Source: Protopterus annectens (Eukaryota; Chordata; Ceratodontiformes; Protopteridae). Taken from it: a DNA stretch of 64,000 nt. This document shows, piece after piece, positions 54,420 through 64,000 of the stretch; the first letter of the stretch is position 1, and every line of letters begins with the position of its first letter. The notes under the pieces were generated by a model. That model searched no databases and was not told the DNA's origin. It worked only from the letters and a program-made list of their open reading frames with translations. The stretch lies in assembly GCF_019279795.1 (NCBI RefSeq), contig NC_056733.1, forward strand, positions 1,416,606,069 to 1,416,670,068, in the 5' to 3' direction. The position numbers were made by a program, and so were the translations under genes.

Positions 54420-56410
54420 CACATATAGAAAGGATAGGCAGGTCAGCGTGAATGAAAATATTTTTTGGGTAAATATCGACATGGAAAAAATGTCCCCCAA
54501 AAAGTTTTATAGATAACTGGGAAATAAGGTAAAAGGAATTGAAAGACCACCAAATAAAGAAGAAATAGATACATTTTAGGGAAGTATCTATGAAGATACT
54601 GTGGAACATAACAAAGATGCTAAATGGATAGAAAAAGTAAAAAAAAGAATAAGATGTTTAAAGGTACAGGATATGAAATGGGATGAAATAACAGACAGAG
54701 AGATTGAAACAAAGTTTAGAAAAGTCTCTAATTGGAAAAACCCAGGTCCAGATACAGTACCTAACTTTTGGTTAAAAGCATTAACATCTTTGCACAAAGA
54801 TTTAGTCATGAGTAAGAACTATTTATATATCTACCCGAACAGACACCAATATGGCTAATAACTGGATAAACAATGCTCCTACTTAGCAATGAACCTGCGA
54901 GCTACCCTAAAAATTATAGACCGATAACTTGCCTTCTAACAACGTATAAACTATACATGGGAAGTGATGCTGGCAGAGTTTATAGTCATTTAGAAGAAAA
55001 CTCAATTATGGCAGGAGAACAAAAGGGCAATAAAAAAGCCATATGGAACAAAGGATCATTTGTTGTTAAATAAAGTCATACTGGAGAACTGTAAAAAGGG
55101 GAAGAATCTAAGTATGGCATGGATTGGCTACAAAAAAGCATTTGATAGTATCCCACATTCATGGATAACAGAGTGCTTAAAAATGTATAAGATACACCCT
55201 ACACTAATCGACTACAATCTAGTGACCATGAAACAGTGGCAGGCCACTTTGAAATTAAGTCATGCTAAAGAGCGAATTATTATCCCAGGGATAAAAAAAT
55301 CAAAGGGGGATATTTCTGGGTGACTCTCTGTCACTGCTGCTATTCTGTCTTGCCTTTAACCCATTAAGCTGTATACTTAACTGCTTAGGCTATGGCTATA
55401 ATTTGTCTCCTGGAAAACATCAAAGTGTAAAGACTTCTCATCTTCTCTTTGTTGATGATTTAATAACTGTATAGCTCACCAGACGAGGAACTGAAAGTAC
55501 ATCTGCAAGTTGTCAAAACTTTTTCAGATGATACAAGAATGTCATTTGTTCTTGATAAATGTGCAAAAGCAGGAAAATATCAGATGGGGACAAGAATGTG
55601 ATATATACAAGAATTTGAGCAAGAAGGAGTGTATAAATATTTGGGAAATGATGAAGGATCAACAATAAAACTTGAACAAATGCGAATAAAACTTAATAAG
55701 GAATACTTTAGAAGACTTAAATTAATCCTGAAAACAGTGTTGATATCTAGGAACAAAACTGAAAAACCAATTTGATCTTCTTGTCCTAACTTATAGTTTT
55801 GGAGTGATTGACTGGCCCCAAATTGTGTTGGATATATTAGATAGGAAAACAAGAAAGATGCTTCATGCTCACTAGATGATTTATAAAAATCAGTGCATAC
55901 CAAGATTATATATTCCCCTTTCCAAAGGAGGGATGGGCCTGCTTGAAATTGATTACATGTATAGATCTGCAATCTTGGGAATACACAAATATCTGCTGAC
56001 CTCACAAGACCCAAACATAATGAAAGTTTTGAAACATGAGGAGACTAAATCTAAGATGACATCTCTGCTTAATCTAGCAGAAGCATATCGGCGTCAGGCA
56101 GGAATGGAAATCAAACCATAAGTAGGAAAAAGTCAGGCAGCAACTGAATGCCCCAAAAAAAACAAAAGAAAGAATATAAGGTGAAGGACCAGATGAGAAG
56201 GTAAAAAATGTAGAAAATGCATAAATATAGTTGCAAGTATAAAAAATTTCTGGAAGAACCTCATGTTGATCAGGAATGAACACAGAAATGGTTAAGAAAA
56301 GGTGAAGTCAAACCAAGAGATGAAAGGCTAATACTGGCAGCCCAAGACAGTGGGCAACATACACGCTGGTTTACAAAGTTCATTGAACATGTTGGAGAAA
56401 TAGACAAATA
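54420..56410 (+). pseudogene. R4/Dong LINE copy 4, RT part
   Basis: It begins in the pre-RT region (MSPKKFYR.LGNKVKGIERPP, about 54480-54550). Frame 54601-54858 has NWKNPGPDTVPNFWLKALTS (block 1). Frame 54873-55073 has NYPKNYRPITCLLTTYKLYM (block 2). Frame 55060-55323 has IGYKKAFDSIPHSWITECLK (block 3). FVDD is at about 55450-55461. Frame 55876-56121 has SKGGMGLLEIDYMYRSAILG. It then enters the finger region (SIEHVGEIDK) and is interrupted by CR1 at about 56411. It continues at 61276. Several frameshifts. Confidence 0.8.
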
Positions 56411-56521
56411 GGTTCATAGGTTCATAGGTAGGTACTAGGCTATCGGCCTAAGGGCCTAAGTAAGCCTAGCCAACAAGGTTCCCTGGCTTACGCCACCCAA
56501 GAAAGTTAATTTCCTGTGCCC

Positions 56522-56698
56522 ATAGCCAGCCTTAGGCATAGGCCAACTAGGCGGCCACCTAGGGTGCCACTGTAGCAGGGGTACTTTTCCAGTATTTATT
56601 TGGTGTAGACAGACCAGGATGGGGGCACTGGGTGGTGCGATGAGGGGGACTGTGGAGCCCTTTTGCCTAGGGCACCAGTTGACCTAAGGCCGATCTTG
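56522..56698. mobile_element. hAT-like MITE in CR1 3' UTR
   Basis: A 177-bp insertion flanked by perfect CCTGTGCCC (56513-56521 and 56699-56707, of which 8 bp may be the true duplication). The intact site is seen at 41430-41445. The ends share inverted GCCTTAGG and CCTAGG(G/C) blocks (ATAGCCAGCCTTAGG against AGATCGGCCTTAGG). GC-rich and non-coding. The 8-bp duplication points to hAT. Confidence 0.78.
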
Positions 56699-56709
56699 CC
56701 TGTGCCCCT

Positions 56710-59476
56710 TTCGAGCAGAGCCACAGAAGTGATCCTGGGGTGTATTTCCTATTTCCCATCCACTCATCAAGATTTTTCTTGAAGAGTGCTAATGAGGAAC
56801 TTTGCTTGACATAGATGGGTAGCTTGTTCCAGAGTATAGGAAGTCGCTGGGACAGGAATCTATCCCTCCAGCATGTCCTTTTTATTGTGGTGACAAGGTT
56901 TAAGTCCCTAGAGCATGTAGCTCAGAGGGAATGGGATGTATTCAGGTGTAGCATGTCCAACAGCTCTGTGTTTAACATAACTTTATATGTTAGGCAGAGA
57001 TCTCCTCGGAGTAGGCGATATGCTACAGAGTAAATCTGGAGTTTTTTGAGACAGTCAATGCAGAGCATCTGTTTAAGGCCAGTAATCCTCTTTGTGAGGT
57101 ACTTCTGTGGCCTTTCCAGCTGCTGCAAATGTCTTGTGAGGTACATTTGAAAAGTGGCTTTGTACTGTATAATGGGTCTAATGAGTGCCGAGTAGAGGGG
57201 AACAATGACCTCTTTTTTCCTGGATGAGAACCCTTTTATGATGAGGTGTGCCACATAGAAGGATTTCCTGACTACTGTGGTGATGTGATTATCAAAGGAG
57301 AGACTACTGTCCACCTGGGTTCCAAGGTCTCTAATCACACATTCGGCATTAAGTAGACTGCCATTTATGTGGTAGTTCATGGGTACAGAGTTTCTACCAA
57401 AGGGGATGACAATGCACTTTTTGGCATTGGGCCATGTCTCTGACACCAGGCATCTGTCTCAGTGAGGCCCTTCTGTAGGATGTCCACATCATTTGGGGAC
57501 TCAACTATGGCTTCAAGTTTGCAGTCATCTGCGAACTTTTTTAGCCAGAGGCCTTCTGTGTTAGGCTGTACTTCAGAGAAGTAGACAACAAACAGGGGAG
57601 GTCCCAGAACAGAACCCTGTGGTACTACACTTGTAACTGGTTTGAAGTCAGATTTGGAGTCTACAAATTTTATAGTGTGGGTTCAGTCAGTGAGTCAGTT
57701 GGCAACCCATCTTGTGATGTAGGGATTTATACCTAGTTTAGTGAGTTTAGTTATAATTCCAGAATGGGGGATGGTGTCAAAAGCCTTGGCGAGGTCAAGA
57801 TAGGCTGTGTGAACCATCTTACCCTCATCTGCGGCTTTGGTGACTGCCTCAAAGAAGTCGATCAGGTTCAGAAGGCATGATCTGCCTTTCACAAACTCAA
57901 ACTGGGTGGGGTCCAGAGTTTGGAGGTTACCAATGTCTTTGTTTATGAGTACCATGATGATAAGTTCCATGGCCTTGCAGATCAGGCTCATCAGGCTAAT
58001 AGGGTGATAGTTCCCAGGATCAGTGCTGGGTTCCCCTTTGTGGAGTGGGATAACTGTTGCTGTGCACCATTCAGTGGGCACAAAGCCTGACAGGAGACTA
58101 TGAATGAACATGGTGCTTAGGTGGGGAGCCAGTTCATTCTGAAGTTCGTGTAAAATGCAGCCTGGGATGTTGTCCGGTCCCATGGATGCTGTGTTTTTGG
58201 TTTTAGAGAGTGCAGCTTTTACCTGCATAGATGTGATTACAGGGACTCTGCATTCTTCCTGTATAGATATGGGCCCTTTAGGAGGTGAGAGGGAGGTGAA
58301 GTTAGCACTGAACCTATCTGCCAGGATGTTGGCAATATCAGTTGGTTCTGTAATTTTCATGCCATTGTGCTGTAATGCAGAGCAGATCTGGGTGTTGCCA
58401 TTGAGATTCTTGACATAGCTATAGAATGCTTTCTGGTTGCCCTTAGAATCAGTGGCAGTTTTCGTAGCTAGCTTTGGAGGATCTTATAAGGGATCACAGC
58501 TTCTTACTGAGGCTGACCAGGGAGCTCCTCCACTCATGGGATTTTACTCTCTTTTGCAACAGTTTCTTCCTTTTGTTGCAGAGTTTGTTTATGGCAGGGG
58601 ACCACCAGATTGGCTTCCTTTTTTTGGAGGATAGCATCTTGGTTCTGTTTGGGATAGCATGATCCATGCACTTGTGTAAGTGCTTATAGAGTGCATTTGT
58701 GTAGGATTCAGAAGCCGTAACTGTATTGTCCATCTGCATGGGTGTCATGAAGTTTGCCACTTCTGTCTTAAGAAGCATGAAGTTGACTTTGGAAGAAATT
58801 TTTACCGTGGTTTCCTTAATGGTGGGTGGGGGCGGCATGCGGATATCTAGGGTGATTTGCTTATGGCCTGATCTAACCAACGAGGAGTTGACTTCAGGTG
58901 TGGAACTCCGGTCACTCATGTTGATAACGACTATGTCTAGGATATTGTTGACCCTGGTTGGGTGTAGATAAGATGATCCAGGGCATTGGAATTTATGAAT
59001 TCAAGAAAGCATTGAATGAAGGAGTTGGTACATGAGTAGTTTTCCCAGTTAATGGTGGGGTAGTTGAAACTGCTCATTATTAGGGTATTTGGTTGAACCC
59101 TAATATTTTCCAGTATATCAAGAAAAAAGGAGTGGGAAGCCTGGGGCATGGTGGGGGATCTGTAGCAAGCCACAATTTGGATTGCAGTTTTGCCCAGGGT
59201 TAGTTGCACTTGGATAACCTCAGATGCATTATGCTGTGCAACTAGCCTGGAGGTGTGGATATCCTTAATGAATATGGACACACCTCCGCCTTTGGTGTTT
59301 TGGTCCAGGTTAGATGGCCGAAAAGTGAGGTATGAGTTATAGCCTGGTAATGCAGGGGTGCTCTCTAGAACCTTGAACCAGGTCTCAGTCACTGCACAGA
59401 TATCAATGTTTTCCATTTTAAGGAGTGCCTCAAGTGAGTGCATTTTGAGATTTAGACTTCTAGCATTCAGTAGCAT
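56710..59476 (-). pseudogene. CR1 ORF2 (endonuclease and reverse transcriptase)
   Basis: Frame 59476-58937 is the APE endonuclease: LNARSLNLKMHSLEALLKM, NIDICAVTETWF, KGGGVSIFIKDI, IQIVACYRSPTMPQ and MSSFNYPTINW (family form GDFNYP). Frame 58919-58494 is the linker. Frame 58360-57695 starts the RT (MGPDNIPGCILHELQNELAP, NYHPISLMSLICKAMELI, TAYLDLAKAFDTIPHSGIIT). VPQGS-region sequence and KFADDCKLEAIVES-like sequence lie at about 57490-57620. Frame 57446-56922 gives KKCIVIPFGRNSVPMNYHIN and the thumb. The order is complete, but at least four frameshifts or stops break it, so it is recently dead at best. Confidence 0.85.
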
Positions 59477-59505
59477 AACCCTGAGTTTTTGCTTGCCTTT
59501 TCCTG

Positions 59506-60483
59506 TTACAGTGGTGAATTTGTCATTTGAACCTTGCCTAAAATAGGCACTATAGTGGTGGCAAGACCCTTAGCCAGGATCCGGAATCCCAGGGGTGACA
59601 GGTACAGCCCATCTCTGGCAAAGCATCGTTGTCTGTCAACCATGTCATCCCAGGCAGACAGACACTGGATCCCCTTAGAATGACACCAAAAGCTTAGCCA
59701 ATTGTTGAAGTCAATCATTTTGACCTTGTACTGCAGTATCATTCTGGGCGATGGCAGGATGCTACTCAGGGCTAGGGTCATATCTGCCTGGGCTACAAGG
59801 TCAGAGAGCTCTTCCATGTCTCTTTTAATGTAGTCCAGGGAGGTACATCTCAGGTCATTCACACCAACATGGACAATGAAAGAGTCATATTTGTACTTGC
59901 TGTGGAGTGACTTGAGTGCGTGGGTTATGTGGCAGATCCTGGCACCTGACAGGCAGCTGACAGTAACCTTCTTGTTTAGCCTGGTGAGTGGGACATCAGT
60001 ATGCCTGACTATAGAGTCACCTATGACTAGTGTATTGGGCACATTGTTTTGCCTTATGGGCTGTGGTTTATTGGCACATTGAGTCTGTTGGCTATGTGCC
60101 ATTTGGGTTGTGTTGTGGGGTAGAGGTTGCTTGAGTTTCTGCTTCGGAGGTCTCTGTTGCTTGAGTAGATTATTATTGAGAGCCTTTGTGAATGTTTTTG
60201 TGTTTCTATGTGTGGATTTTGGTGGTGTAGGTTTAATGGGACTATGTGATGAGTGTGGTGTGGTGCAAGTGCTTACCTTCTCCTCTTGACTGTCAAGTTC
60301 AGTTTTGGTTGGAGAGAGCTTTACCTCCAGTTTGGCTAGATAAGTGCATCTCTCACAGATTGCAGTGTTGGGTGGTAGGAGGAGAGGTTTGTCTGTGTAC
60401 ATGAGGCAATTTCTACTTTGCCCCAAGATGCCCAGATTCATCAGATAGACAGGACAGAACACTGGGAGCTGACCCTTGGACAT
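59506..60483 (-). CDS. CR1 ORF1 protein with SGNH esterase-like domain
   Basis: An intact frame of about 325 codons. Residues 1-55 hold a cysteine motif (GILGQSRNCLMYTDK, CERCTYLAKLEVKL). Residues 60-140 are Lys/Pro/Thr/Asn-rich. From about residue 145 comes an SGNH-hydrolase fold: NTLVIGDSIVRHTDVPLTRL (nucleophile GDS), CLSGARICHI (Gly block), FIVHVGVNDLRCTSLDYIKR (GxND) and CFARDGLYLSPLGFRILAKG (D-x-x-H replaced by D-G-L-Y). The usual catalytic His before L(S)xxG is thus Tyr here, whereas the copy at 15.4 kb keeps DGLHLSPLGF. Esterase-type ORF1 proteins are known in CR1 LINEs and are thought to help RNP or membrane interaction. This start is the first Met, shared with the copy at 16297. Confidence 0.85.
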   Translation of the reverse strand: MSKGQLPVFCPVYLMNLGILGQSRNCLMYTDKPLLLPPNTAICERCTYLAKLEVKLSPTKTELDSQEEKVSTCTTPHSSHSPIKPTPPKSTHRNTKTFTKALNNNLLKQQRPPKQKLKQPLPHNTTQMAHSQQTQCANKPQPIRQNNVPNTLVIGDSIVRHTDVPLTRLNKKVTVSCLSGARICHITHALKSLHSKYKYDSFIVHVGVNDLRCTSLDYIKRDMEELSDLVAQADMTLALSSILPSPRMILQYKVKMIDFNNWLSFWCHSKGIQCLSAWDDMVDRQRCFARDGLYLSPLGFRILAKGLATTIVPILGKVQMTNSPL

Positions 60484-60720
60484 GCCTGAATAAAAACTAC
60501 TTTCCTCTAGATAAGTAAGGAAAGTGAGTAAAATAGCTGTTTTTCTCTAAGCAAGTGAGGAAAGTAAGTACAAAAACTGTTTTCCTCTAGGTAAAGAGGA
60601 AGGTTGAGCACTGTAGTAATTTGTAGCTTATTTAATGCTAACAACAAGTTCTGAACAAGTGCTGAGCACGAATAAGCAAATTCAAGTGCTAAAACTAAGA
60701 ATCTGTACCTGGATCTTGTG
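60484..60720 (-). promoter_or_regulatory. CR1 5' UTR with short tandem repeats
   Basis: Upstream of ORF1. Three roughly 38-bp units (about 60490-60605) each contain a CTG/CTA..TTTCCTCTA-like block followed by GTAAGGAAAGTGAGTA or a variant. No TATA box is evident. In CR1 and other LINEs the internal promoter lies in the 5' UTR, so this is a candidate. Confidence 0.5.
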
Positions 60721-61275
60721 GTAGATAGGCTACCTAGTGCTTACCACTCCCACTGATAAGATAGAATGCTTTCCTCCAACACAGAAAGGCTTGGGGGCTC
60801 AGAAGCTTGCAAACAGTCCTGAATACAGAAAATCTGTATCTGGACTAGACTAGTTACAGAAAAGGTGGGAAACAAATGCAAACATGGGCTTTTAAACCAG
60901 AAAGTTGAAAGAGATGGAAAAACTGCCCAAACGGCCAATAAACTACAATTTCTGGGGCAGAAACCACTCTTTTGGTAGATAGGCTACCTACTGCTTACCA
61001 CTCCCACTGATAAGCTAGAAGGCTTCCCTCCAACACAGAAAGGCTTGGGAGGCTCAAAAGCTTACAAGCAGTCCTGGATACAGCAAATCTGTATCTGGAC
61101 TAGACTAGTTACAGGAATGGTGGGAAACATCCGCAAACCCGGGCTTTTAAACCAGAAGGTTGAAAGAGATGGAAAAACTGCCCAAATGGCCAATAAACTA
61201 CAATTTCTGGGCCAGAAACCACTCTTGTGGAAGATAGGCTACTTAGTGCTTACCCCTACCACTGATAAGTTAGAA
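60721..61275 (-). repeat. 254-bp tandem repeats at CR1 5' end
   Basis: Unit 60721-60974, unit 60975-61229 and a partial unit 61230-61275, all starting GTAGATAGGCTACCTA or a variant. They are very similar, with scattered substitutions. They end at the R4 junction, so they form the 5' terminus of the full-length CR1 and resemble the 5' monomers of some LINE families. The other CR1 with a 5' UTR (13357-16498) lacks them. Confidence 0.85.
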
Positions 61276-62027
61276 GGTTTTTTAAAACTTAATTGGAAAC
61301 AGTTGCACACCACATTTCTGGCCATGACATACTAATGGCAGAAAGACTGTATACTGAAAGGCATAATAATGTGGCAAGACTGTTGCACTGGGGATTGTGC
61401 AAACATTATGGTACTGAAGGGGCTGAAAAACACTGGAAACATGACCTACAAAGCATCATAGAAAATGATGTTTACATCACATGGGATCACCCATTACCAA
61501 CAGTTCAAAAGATAGATGGTAGAAAACCGGATATATTATGTGTGTGATTTTATTGTATTTTGAAAATATATATCAATAAAAATTTATTATGGAAAAAAAA
61601 AGAAAACCGGATATAGTGGTCCATGAAAAGAAGATAAAAGTAGCATTGCTCATTGAAATCACCACATCCATTGACTACAGTGTCTTGCATACGGAGAGAC
61701 ACAAAGTCATAAAATATCAGGATCTGCAGGCAGGAACGACACCAATGTGGAAGAAAGATACCCAGACAATTCCAATAGTAGCAGGGCCAATGGGTCTTAT
61801 AAAAAAGAATCTACAGTCATATTTAGATATGTTACCAATACATGTATCTCCATTGAAATTGCAGGAGTCATTACTGGCACATCATGGGTGGTGTAAAGAG
61901 CACTTTTGGTTGACATCAAAGATTGAAACAATACTAATTTCATGAACTTTAATCATACTTTGACTTAGGAATGGGGTCCATTCCCATCATGGTATTAGAA
62001 ACCCAAAAGACTTGGAGAAATTAAAAA
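61276..62027 (+). pseudogene. R4/Dong LINE copy 4, restriction-like endonuclease
   Basis: Resumes the R4 copy after the CR1. The finger is cut (first Cys pair lost, ETVAHHISGHD kept). Frame 61293-61547 has YTERHNNVARLLHWGLCKHY and ENDVYITWDHPLPTVQKIDG. Frame 61589-61945 has RKPDIVVHEKKIKVALLIEI then TTSIDYSVL, KVIKYQDLQAGTTPMWKKDT and TIPIVAGPMGLIKKNLQSYL. The RPD...(V)ALLIE arrangement is the restriction-like endonuclease core of R2/R4-type LINEs. The two frames are separated by a small L1-like insertion at 61536-61600. The 3' end is at about 62027, as in copies 1 and 2. Confidence 0.85.
61536..61600 (+). mobile_element. Very short L1-like insertion with poly(A) tail
   Basis: 65 bp inserted between perfect copies of AGAAAACCGGATATA (61521-61535 and 61601-61615). 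It ends in GGAAAAAAAA and contains an AATAAA signal (TCAATAAAAATT). The 15-bp duplication and A tail are hallmarks of L1-type target-primed insertion. It is an extreme 5' truncation. Confidence 0.85.
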
Positions 62028-62039
62028 AGGCAGATACCA

Positions 62040-63395
62040 TTATATCTATTATTGACTAGGTCATATAAATATGGGGAGATTCCTGAAGATTGGAAACCTG
62101 TGCTTTTTAAACCTGTCTTTTAGGGAAAGGGGAGTAGGACAAACTCCGAGTTATATAGACCCTTAAGTCACTTTCATGATGTGGAAAAATAATGGAGAAG
62201 GTAATAGTGAATAAGTTATTGTCAGAAATGGATAAGTGGGGACCTGAAACCATATATCAGCATGCATTTGTTGAAAATGTAACATGATGTTCTATAACAA
62301 TTTAATAACAGCTATGAATGAAAAACTGTGCTGCAATATAATGTACATAGTTTTGACTTCAGCAGTTGACAGGGTCATACACAAAACACTGATCAATAAA
62401 TTAGAACAACTAGGTATTGATGTACTTTTGATAAGATGGATGGCTGAATGGCTTACAAATAGGACATGGCAACTATCATACAGCAATTGAACAGGTGAAA
62501 TTCTTGGTTACAGTCAGGGTGTCCCCCAGGGCTCTGTCCTAGACTCTTACTTGTTTAGATTGCATCTTTCAGACCCAACTTTTTCATCTGAAGTGCGCTA
62601 TAGTCTATACAATTGACCTGAAAACTGTGTAAACTGATTACATGTGTTACAGATAAAGCATGTCTGCAAAATAACTTGACTAAATGAACCATTTGAGCAC
62701 AGGAGAATAATATGTTGATAAATATATCAAAAACTAAGCATATGAGATTTGAGAGACATAAATTGAAAGGTGAATATTTAATACAGCGTGCAGTGATTGA
62801 AGCTGTATATTCATTTAAGGACCTGGGTATATGGATAGATTCAGTTTTGAGTTTTTCTAATCATATAAACCAATTGGTTAATGATGGTTATAGAACTATA
62901 GGTTGTATAAAAAGATTTATAAAGTTTAGGAAATCAGAAATGATTATGTTATTGTTAGTTACATTAGACTCAGACTTGAGAATGGAATAATGATATGGAA
63001 ACCTTATAAGAAAACAAGCATGAGTAAACTGGACAGAGTACAACAGAAATATAACAAGGCCACCCATAGATGTGAAAATGTAAGTTATTATGAAAGTCTA
63101 AAATATCTGAACTTGTATAGTGTATCGTATAGATATCTACAAGAAGATCTCATTTAGAGACAACTATCTCTAGGAATGTTTGGGGTTATCAAAAAGTAGT
63201 AGAAAATCATCAGACAGCCCATGAAGAAGATCCTATAGGAATGAGAATTGGTTCTCTGAGAGAGTAGCTGATGCATGGAATAGACTACCAAATTACCTTA
63301 AAGCAAGTATTTGTTTAGATATTTTTAATAACAGCCTGGGCACTTATTATGGGAACAAGTGTTTTGATATATTGGCAGGCTAGAAGGGCATTAAT
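62040..63395 (+). pseudogene. LINE reverse transcriptase relic, CR1/Rex-like
   Basis: Plus-strand blocks in order are IPEDWKPVLFKPVF (about 62085-62125), YIDP..(V)TFM (block 2, worn), VLTSAVDRVIHKTLINKLEQ then LGIDVLLIRWMAEWLTNRTW (block 3 region, frame 62284-62490) and VPQGSVLDSYLFRLHLSD (about 62520-62580). Then come INISKTKHMRFERHKL, DLGIWIDSVLSFSNHI (frame 62712-62990), YYESLKYLNLYSVSYRYLQE (about 63090-63145) and SWFSERVADAWNRLPNYLKA-like sequence (about 63245-63305). The catalytic (Y/F)ADD is lost. The end resembles CR1/Rex1-type ORF2, but the sequence is unlike the common CR1 here. Confidence 0.6.
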
Positions 63396-63431
63396 GCACA
63401 TACTTGAAATATTTTTATGTATGTATGTATT

Positions 63432-63435
<4 letters not shown>

Positions 63436-63481
<46 letters not shown>
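63436..63481. repeat. (AT)n microsatellite
   Basis: About 45 bp of alternating AT. The frames read across it on both strands are artefacts. Confidence 0.95.
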
Positions 63482-63485
<4 letters not shown>

Positions 63486-63727
63486 GCATGTCCTCCCTTT
63501 GGTCGCGTGAGTTTCCTCCGGGTCGTCCGGTTTCCTCCCACATCCCAAAGACATGCAGTAGGTGGACTGGACACTCTAAATTGGTCTAAGGTGTGAGTGT
63601 GTGCGTGTGTGTGCCTTCTATGGAAGGTTGGGCGCCTGGCTGGCAACTCGACACTGTAAAAAACTCCACTGCCAATCATGAGCGGACAGATGATCCACTG
63701 TGGTGACCCCTAACCGGGAAAAGCCAT
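63482..63727 (+). mobile_element. SINE-like element with conserved core and shared tail
   Basis: It contains GTTTCCTCC..G(G/T)CG then CCGGTTTCCTCCCACATCCC and AAAGACATGCAG, a core widespread in fish-type repeats. It ends CTGTGGTGACCCCTAACCGG then GAAAAGCC. The last block equals the tail of the SINEs at 38898-39134 and 43179-43399, so the families share a 3' end. Confidence 0.7.
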
Positions 63728-64000
63728 GTGAGTTTGTACTACATCTAAGAAAGGGCAAATCCCCACACCCCTCTATAAAGCAATTTTGGATAACCACTTA
63801 CCACCGATGTTTTGGGCTCAACTTTATGGGTTTTGATATTCTGACCACTCAGTTATGTGAAATAGATGGGTTTACTTTGTTTTATCAAATTTCACTTACC
63901 CAGATATCAGAAACGTGAGACAACTGCAAACAATCGAAGCAATAAATCAATGATATTTTTTACAGGGAAATGAACCACTTGGCCACCAGGAAAAAATAAA
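63728..64000. other. Unrecognised stretch
   Basis: No gene or known repeat up to the window end. Confidence 0.4.

Larger units (their letters stand above)
56411..61275 (-). mobile_element. CR1 LINE, near full length
   Basis: The most complete CR1 of the window, about 4.86 kb: tail repeat at 56411, 3' UTR, ORF2 (about 56710-59476), ORF1 (59506-60483), 5' UTR and 254-bp tandem repeats up to 61275. It is inserted antisense into R4 copy 4, with AGGTT at both junctions (microhomology or a short duplication). It contains one hAT-like MITE at 56522-56698. Confidence 0.88.

Noticed and set aside
60721-61275. CRISPR-like or satellite array
   Set aside because: Units are 254 bp without spacers, in a vertebrate-type context, and abut the CR1 5' UTR. 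They are better read as LINE 5' repeats.
63315-63679. Open frames with poly-(YI) over the (AT)n tract
   Set aside because: Low-complexity artefacts of the microsatellite.

Overview
This 64 kb window looks like intergenic DNA from a large-genome vertebrate. It is filled almost wall to wall with decayed, nested transposable elements. I see no host protein-coding exon, tRNA or rRNA gene. The mixture includes CR1 LINEs with an esterase-type ORF1 and an 8-bp AACCTATG tail repeat, L2-like LINEs, and R4/Dong-type LINEs with a C-terminal restriction-like endonuclease. It also includes two Penelope-like (PLE) lineages, a DIRS element with a tyrosine recombinase, a Gypsy element apparently of Gmr1-like gene order, tRNA-derived SINEs, MITEs and (CA)n/(TA)n microsatellites. 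This mixture fits a lungfish best. A salamander, caecilian or other large-genome fish is possible. The species call is inference only.

Layout. 1-3.2 kb: relics of CR1 and L2, with a MITE in an 86-bp tandem repeat. 3.2-8.9 kb: an R4/Dong copy split by an antisense L2, itself split by a sense CR1. 8.9-25.5 kb: an antisense CR1 split by an antisense Gypsy element. That Gypsy carries another CR1 inside its body. Its right LTR carries a chain-of-hairpins element and a Penelope element, and the Penelope element in turn holds a CR1 tail. 25.5-27.8 kb: SINE-like pieces, a CR1 fragment and repeats. 27.8-39.6 kb: two head-to-tail antisense R4 copies, the second split by a DIRS element of about 5.3 kb and by a SINE. 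40.5-43.4 kb: a Penelope fragment broken by an L1-like tail and a CR1, then a SINE. 43.4-47.3 kb: mostly unrecognised DNA, an old RT relic and a MITE with long inverted repeats. 47.3-52.6 kb: a sense CR1 split by an antisense Penelope element with an 11-bp duplication. 52.6-54.3 kb: AT-rich relic, SINE and a second chain-of-hairpins element. 54.4-62 kb: an R4 copy split by the most complete CR1 (ORF1, ORF2 and 5' tandem repeats). 62-64 kb: another LINE relic, (AT)n and a SINE-type tail.

The reading frames are interrupted by stops and frameshifts, so nearly all coding entries are called pseudogenes. The exception is the 326-codon ORF1 of the CR1 at 56.4-61.3 kb. The most distinctive structures are four. 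First, two palindrome-chain elements in opposite orientation. Second, a Penelope element whose inverted termini each keep a hammerhead-ribozyme core. Third, 254-bp tandem repeats at the 5' end of the complete CR1. Fourth, an in-gene tandem repeat in the 5' part of an R4 copy. The nesting order gives a relative age series of insertions.
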